A DNA stretch of 64,000 bases. Origin: Spiroplasma sp. TIUS-1 (GTDB taxonomy: Bacteria > Bacillota_I > Bacilli_A > Mycoplasmatales > Mycoplasmataceae). The translations under genes and the position numbers were made by a program. Every line of letters starts with the position of its first letter. Position 1 is the stretch's first letter. The notes beneath the pieces were generated by a model that saw only the letters and a program-made list of their open reading frames with translations, did no database searches and was not told where the DNA came from. Shown here in pieces: positions 60,221 to 64,000 of this stretch. The DNA is taken from assembly GCF_010365785.1 (NCBI RefSeq), contig NZ_CP048387.1, positions 620,001 to 684,000 on the forward strand, written 5' to 3'.

Positions 60221-60955
60221 TTATTTAAATAGGCCCTGTAATTCATTTAAATCTATTTCCTCAACATTATTTTTTCTTGAATATATTTCTTTAATACTTT
60301 CAGTTTCAATATTAAATTTGTCATCATAAATAATTTTTCCATTTTCTAAAATTACTAAATGGTTTATATTATTTTGAAGTTCTTCAATTAAGTGTGTTGT
60401 AACTACAACTGTAATTCCCATGTCATTTATAAATCTTATTATTCTTAAAAACTCAATTTTAGAATCTATATCCAAATTGGCTGTCGGCTCATCAAAAATA
60501 ATAATTTCTGGATTATTAATTAAACAAAAAGCCATAATAGCTCTTTTCTTTCAACCAGCTGAAAGTTGGTTGAGTTTTTTATTTACGTAAGGTGTTAACT
60601 TTAACAGTTCAATAATCTTATCTATTTTTACCTTTCTGTTTTCAATTCCATTTAAGGACGAAATATAGTCTAAATATTCAATTAAGTTTATATTCAGTCT
60701 TAAACTATTTGAATCAGGAAAAAATGACATTTTTGAAATTGCACCGCTTTTATAAACATCCTCACCATTTAAAGTTACAGATCCACTGTCTAGTCCAATT
60801 TCTCCAAATATACTTTTAATTAATGTCGTCTTACCCGCCCCATTATTTCCAATCAAACCAACAAATTCACCCTTATTAATTTCAAGGTTTATGTCAAAAA
60901 GAACTTGCTTTTTGCCATAAGTTTTATTTAACTCAGAAATCTTAAGCATATCCAT
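60221..60955 (-). CDS. ABC transporter ATP-binding protein in the cobalamin-linked operon
   Basis: 244 residues. Walker A GNNGAGKTT is near residue 40, the signature is written LSAGWKKR (Trp from TGA), Walker B is IIIFDEPT, and the switch His is in TTHL. The signature lacks the usual GGQ, as does its paralogue at 1646. ATG 60955 lies within the last codons of the DUF4430 gene (14-base overlap), so translation is coupled; an ATG two codons later is also possible. It powers the permease at 58534. Confidence 0.82.
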
Positions 60956-61391
60956 AGTGCTCAAGTTTAAAAGTGACTTCATTTACATTGGTTAAGATTA
61001 ATTCTGCAGAACCAACCTCACAAGAATTTTTTATAATTGGATTGTTGATACATTTGACATTTGTAGTAGAGTACATCATTCAATATGGATTTTTTGTTCC
61101 ATCAATTCCATTAATTGAATTAACCATTCCAGTTTTTGTCACAGTAAAATATTCATCATCTTTTATAATCGAGTATAGTGATCGACCATAGACATCACTA
61201 TAAATTTTTTTATCTTTTTGACTTTTACCATGTTCGTCATCTCATTGTACATTTATTAAAAGAACACTATCGTTCCCTGAATTTCCTATTGCATCCTTAT
61301 AGTTCATTAACTTGAATCCCAAAAGTGCTGCGACACAAATAGATATTGCCATAACTACTGATGTTATATATGCTGTTATTTTGTATTTCAT
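60942..61391 (-). CDS. Membrane-anchored DUF4430 (transcobalamin-like) domain protein
   Basis: 149 residues. An N-terminal membrane segment (~5-27) is followed by an outer domain with the DUF4430 pattern: YSIIKDDEYFTVTKTG, then VNSINGIDGTKNPYWMMYS, then a final strand VTFKLEHYG. DUF4430 resembles the C-terminal cobalamin-binding part of transcobalamin and intrinsic factor; that is family knowledge. Two cysteines (KCINN, NSCE) may form a disulfide. It lies in an operon under a probable cobalamin riboswitch, so a role in capturing cobalamin at the surface is inferred. Confidence 0.7.
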
Positions 61392-61393
61392 AA

Positions 61394-62476
61394 TTATCAT
61401 TTATATTCCAAATGTGATTGGAACATTGATCCTCCTTGTTTTATTTTGTGATCTGGTCTTGTTTTATATCAAATATATGGATAGTTTGGATCTATAATTG
61501 TTGTAGCTCCAAAATCATTATCTTCTTCAAAGTAAAAAAAATATTCATTATTTTTTGGATTACCCATATTTATAGATTGATAATGTTTTTCTGCCGTTTC
61601 AGGAGAAACCCCTTCTTTTGGAATAAACTCTGTAGAGCTACCCTTAAACCCACTTGTACTCATATCAACTTGCTCGTAGTCAATTTTTAGGTTGGATTGA
61701 ATTGTTCCAGATGTAATTAATCTTGAAGTTAAATAATCTGTCATTGTCTGTTTCAACTCATCAACTTCAATTTTTTGTTCACCCTTTCAAGTCATTGTTT
61801 GTTTTGGTTTCCAATCATAGTACTGATACTTACCACCTTCTTCCCAAAGTTGAACTTGTTCTTCTTTAGTGTATTTATCACCAATAAATGTAACTCCTCA
61901 AAAAGCCCCCATTCCTGGTGAAGTCACTATCTTTTTATTTCCTTCTGCCATTTCAGAAATTTGAACAAATGTATTTTCATTTATTTCACTTATTTCGTTT
62001 GTATTGCTAACAAAAAATTCACCACTCATAGTTGCTACTTTTGTTCCAACATATGTAATATCAATTGAAAATTGATTATCACTAACTTTTGATCAAGTTG
62101 CTTCAAAAAAAGCTGGATTCAAGATACTATCAATACTAATTATTTTATATATTCTAAGATTTGCAGAAAAAGTATCAAGCATGATTTCTTTTTGTCTTTC
62201 ATTTACCGGTTGGCCTAATATCATATCTTTTTCTTCTCAAGTTTTAATATTAAAGTAAAGCTCATCAGTAATATTACCCTTCATATATGGATTAGCAAAT
62301 GAAGCAATTTTATTCATTATCAAAGGCACTTGTTTTTTAGTTTCTTCTGATGTCATAAATTTATAACCATTGGCACTATAATACACTTCAACTTCTTTTG
62401 GAAAGCAAGACACCAAAGTTAATGAGGTACTTGAAAGAAATATTGTAGCAGCTAATATCTTAAATAATTTTTTCAT
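61394..62476 (-). CDS. Lipoprotein in the cobalamin-linked operon
   Basis: 360 residues. The signal peptide ends in a lipobox (TLVSC, Cys ~24). The mature part is acidic and Tyr/Trp-rich with long strands, and many Trp codons are TGA. No known domain is recognised; it is not a typical BtuF fold by eye. AAGGAG precedes the ATG. Its stop is two bases before the next ATG. It may be a surface binding protein or partner of the DUF4430 protein. Confidence 0.72.
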
Positions 62477-62487
62477 ACATCTCTCCT

Positions 62488-63012
62488 TTAGAATTTGTAT
62501 TTTTCACTTAATCTTTCTTTTAAAGAAGTCAAAGGTTTATACAATGTTAAAGCTATTACAAAGTTTGACGTCCCATGAATTACATCAAATGGTAATGATT
62601 TAATCCAATAAGCCATAGTTGCTGGGCCATCAAACCCATACATTATATAAAATATTAATGTATCAACTGATCCAAACAAAAAGCCAAATGTTGTATTTAC
62701 AGCAACAAAAACTAATCATTGTTTTTCAATAACTTTTTTAAGTAATAAAGTTATCACACATAATAAGGGTCAAATTATTAAATATAAAATAACTCAAGGC
62801 ATGAATCCAAATACCAATGCTTCAAGCATTGTAAATACTATACAAATACTTGCACTCATCCATAATGGAAATAACATTACTGAAAAAGATAATAACAACG
62901 TGACTAATTCAACATTTGGGATAAAGGCAAGTGCCACTTGTATTGCAAATACTAGTGCAGAATAACAAGCAACTGTTGTAATGTTAATTGTGCTTCTATA
63001 TCTTAATTTCAT
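62488..63012 (-). CDS. ECF transporter S component, CbrT-like
   Basis: 174 residues with about six membrane helices. Helix 1 has the AxxxA pattern (ACYSALVFA) that S components use to bind EcfT, followed by FIPNVELVTLLLSFS, a segment typical of the CbrT-type S components predicted to carry cobalamin. It needs a shared EcfA1/A2/T module, not present in this window. It is the first gene after the riboswitch and its terminator. Cobalamin specificity is inferred from the riboswitch and the DUF4430 neighbour. Confidence 0.75.
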
Positions 63013-63032
63013 CTAACCCACTCTAACAAAAT

Positions 63033-63066
63033 AAAAAAACCACCGATATTTAATCGTGGCTTTTTT
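63033..63066 (-). terminator. Riboswitch-associated terminator
   Basis: CCACGAT and ATCGGTGG pair with one bulged base, followed by seven U. It lies between the aptamer and the first gene, where ligand-dependent termination would act. Confidence 0.75.
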
Positions 63067-63119
63067 AATTAGGTATCAAAAGAATATTTCAATGACCATC
63101 TTTTTAACCAGAAAAGAAT

Positions 63120-63271
63120 ATCGCTCAAACAAATTGAGCCGGTATACTGACTAAGTTTCACACATCTAACTTCCTTCTCAGATTTACATCCAATGGAATA
63201 ATAGTTAGACAATCCACATCACAGTTGCTGGTACAGTTCAAGATTTTCTTGATTCCCTGACACTCTCTTGT
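63120..63271 (-). ncRNA. Probable cobalamin riboswitch
   Basis: On the minus strand the order of conserved elements fits the cobalamin family: GGGAATCAAGAAAATCTTGA, then CCAGCAACTGTGA, a stem closed by GTCTAACT/AGTTAGAT holding GAAGGAAG, then TTAGTCAGTATACCGGC and a hairpin GCTCAA/TTGAGC. The B12 box is recognisable, but the outermost P1 pairing is not clear and the P6 region is short, so this is a divergent member. It precedes the CbrT-like gene. Confidence 0.65.
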
Positions 63272-63311
63272 TTATTTTTATTTATAAGGTTATATTAGCA
63301 TACAATTTAAC

Positions 63312-63350
63312 AAAAAAATGACTCTTCCAAAAGAAAGAATCATTTTTATT
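63312..63350 (-). terminator. Terminator of the ribonucleotide reductase gene
   Basis: AAAATGATTCTTTC pairs along its length (two G-U pairs) with GGAAGAGTCATTTT around a four-base loop, followed by U. It separates the reductase transcript from the riboswitch transcript. A TGCTAATAT -10-like element for the latter follows near 63292-63300. Confidence 0.8.
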
Positions 63351-63365
63351 TTTGAGCAATATTTT

Positions 63366-64000
63366 TTAAATCATACAAGAATCACATTCATAGTTTTCAC
63401 TATCTTGTAATACTTCTTGTCTTATTCTTACATAATAAATTGATGCACAACCTTTTTTGAAAGCATTAATATAAGCTTTATTTAAATCACGAGTTGTAGC
63501 TGTATCTTTCATAAATAATGTTAGTGATATTGCTTGATCTACATGTTGCTGGGCTGCGGCCACAATATCAATAATTGGATCTGGCCCTAACTCATAAGCA
63601 CCCATTGCATAATATTCCATGTTATCAAAACTAATATTATATGCTGGAACATATACCCTACCAATTTTCCCTTCTTTTCTAACTTCAACAGTTGATACAA
63701 CTGGCTGTAAACTTGGTGTACAAGAGGTCAAATAACTTATTGATCCAGTTGGGGCCACAGCTAATAAATGTGAGTTGGCTAGTCCTGATTTTTTAATTTC
63801 ATTTACTAATCCAATTCATTCTTTTTGAGTTGGAATTGCAACACCATATTTTTCAAATAGCTCAATTGTTTTTTGAATTTTAGGTGTTCACTTTAGTTCA
63901 TCACATTTAGTGTATTTTTCAAAATATGAACCATCTTTAAATTTAGATACTCCAAAGTGTTTAAATGATCCATATTTTTTTGCAAGTTTATTTGAAGATC
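63366..64000 (-). CDS. nrdE: Ribonucleoside-diphosphate reductase alpha subunit, N-terminus cut
   Basis: The last ~210 residues are visible, and the gene continues past the right edge. AVAPTGSISYLTSCTPSLQP is the conserved active-site loop of class I large subunits. The C-terminus has the redox-active ECDSCMI pair that exchanges electrons with a glutaredoxin-like protein. The ending resembles class Ib NrdE. Class II, cobalamin-dependent enzymes can look similar in the C-terminal part, so class is not fully settled. It makes deoxynucleotides. It is terminated before the riboswitch and is not controlled by it. Confidence 0.85.

Noticed and set aside
63120-63365. The riboswitch as a regulator of ribonucleotide reductase
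   Set aside because: It lies downstream of that gene on the same strand and behind a strong terminator, so it can only act on the ECF S-component operon.

Overview
The window comes from a mollicute that reads UGA as tryptophan. Nearly every gene is interrupted by TGA in the standard code but runs through cleanly when TGA is read as Trp. A tandem pair of tRNA-Trp genes (anticodons UCA and CCA) confirms this. The DNA is very AT-rich and genes are packed into tight operons. A full-length polA, dnaB/dnaI, an EzrA-like protein, three DegV proteins and ECF-type vitamin uptake genes point to the Spiroplasma/Entomoplasma/Mesoplasma side of the Mollicutes rather than the Pneumoniae or Hominis groups. 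That placement is inference. Almost all genes lie on the minus strand; the plus-strand exceptions are a membrane protein (17063), an ogt-like gene (20504), rpsD (34394), three degV genes (47482-50093) and ktrA (55488).

Left part, 1-7900: an ABC permease cut by the window edge with its ATPase, a decayed stretch, a DUF2130 coiled-coil protein, small secreted or zinc-ribbon-like proteins including one broken by a stop codon, and enolase. 7900-17000: a complete oppBCDFA peptide-import operon. 17000-22100: an ABC exporter, a thiamine ECF S-component behind a TPP riboswitch, a DNA alkyltransferase and gapA. 22100-35000: DNA replication and repair, with dnaB-dnaI and the operon ezrA-thiI-orf102-dnaE-polA-mutM, next to rpsD with its own leader.

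35000-50100: a lipoprotein and a very large (1867 aa) FtsX-like permease downstream of tyrS and ytxG/ytxH-like genes, then pncB, a tRNA-binding protein and the tandem degV genes. The order ezrA / rpsD / tyrS / ytx genes resembles the Bacillus neighbourhood. 50100-58500: a duplicated-domain protein, the Trp tRNAs, a Fur-family regulator, acpP, two unknown proteins, divergent ktrB/ktrA potassium uptake genes and a glucose-type PTS IICB.

Right part, 58500-63300, is the most unusual. A probable cobalamin riboswitch with an intrinsic terminator leads a five-gene operon: a CbrT-like ECF S-component, a lipoprotein, a membrane-anchored protein with a DUF4430 (transcobalamin C-terminal-like) domain, and an ABC ATPase with its permease. 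This looks like a dedicated cobalamin capture and uptake locus in a mollicute. The ATPase/permease pair is paralogous to the pair at the left edge. The 3' end of a ribonucleotide reductase alpha-subunit gene closes the window.
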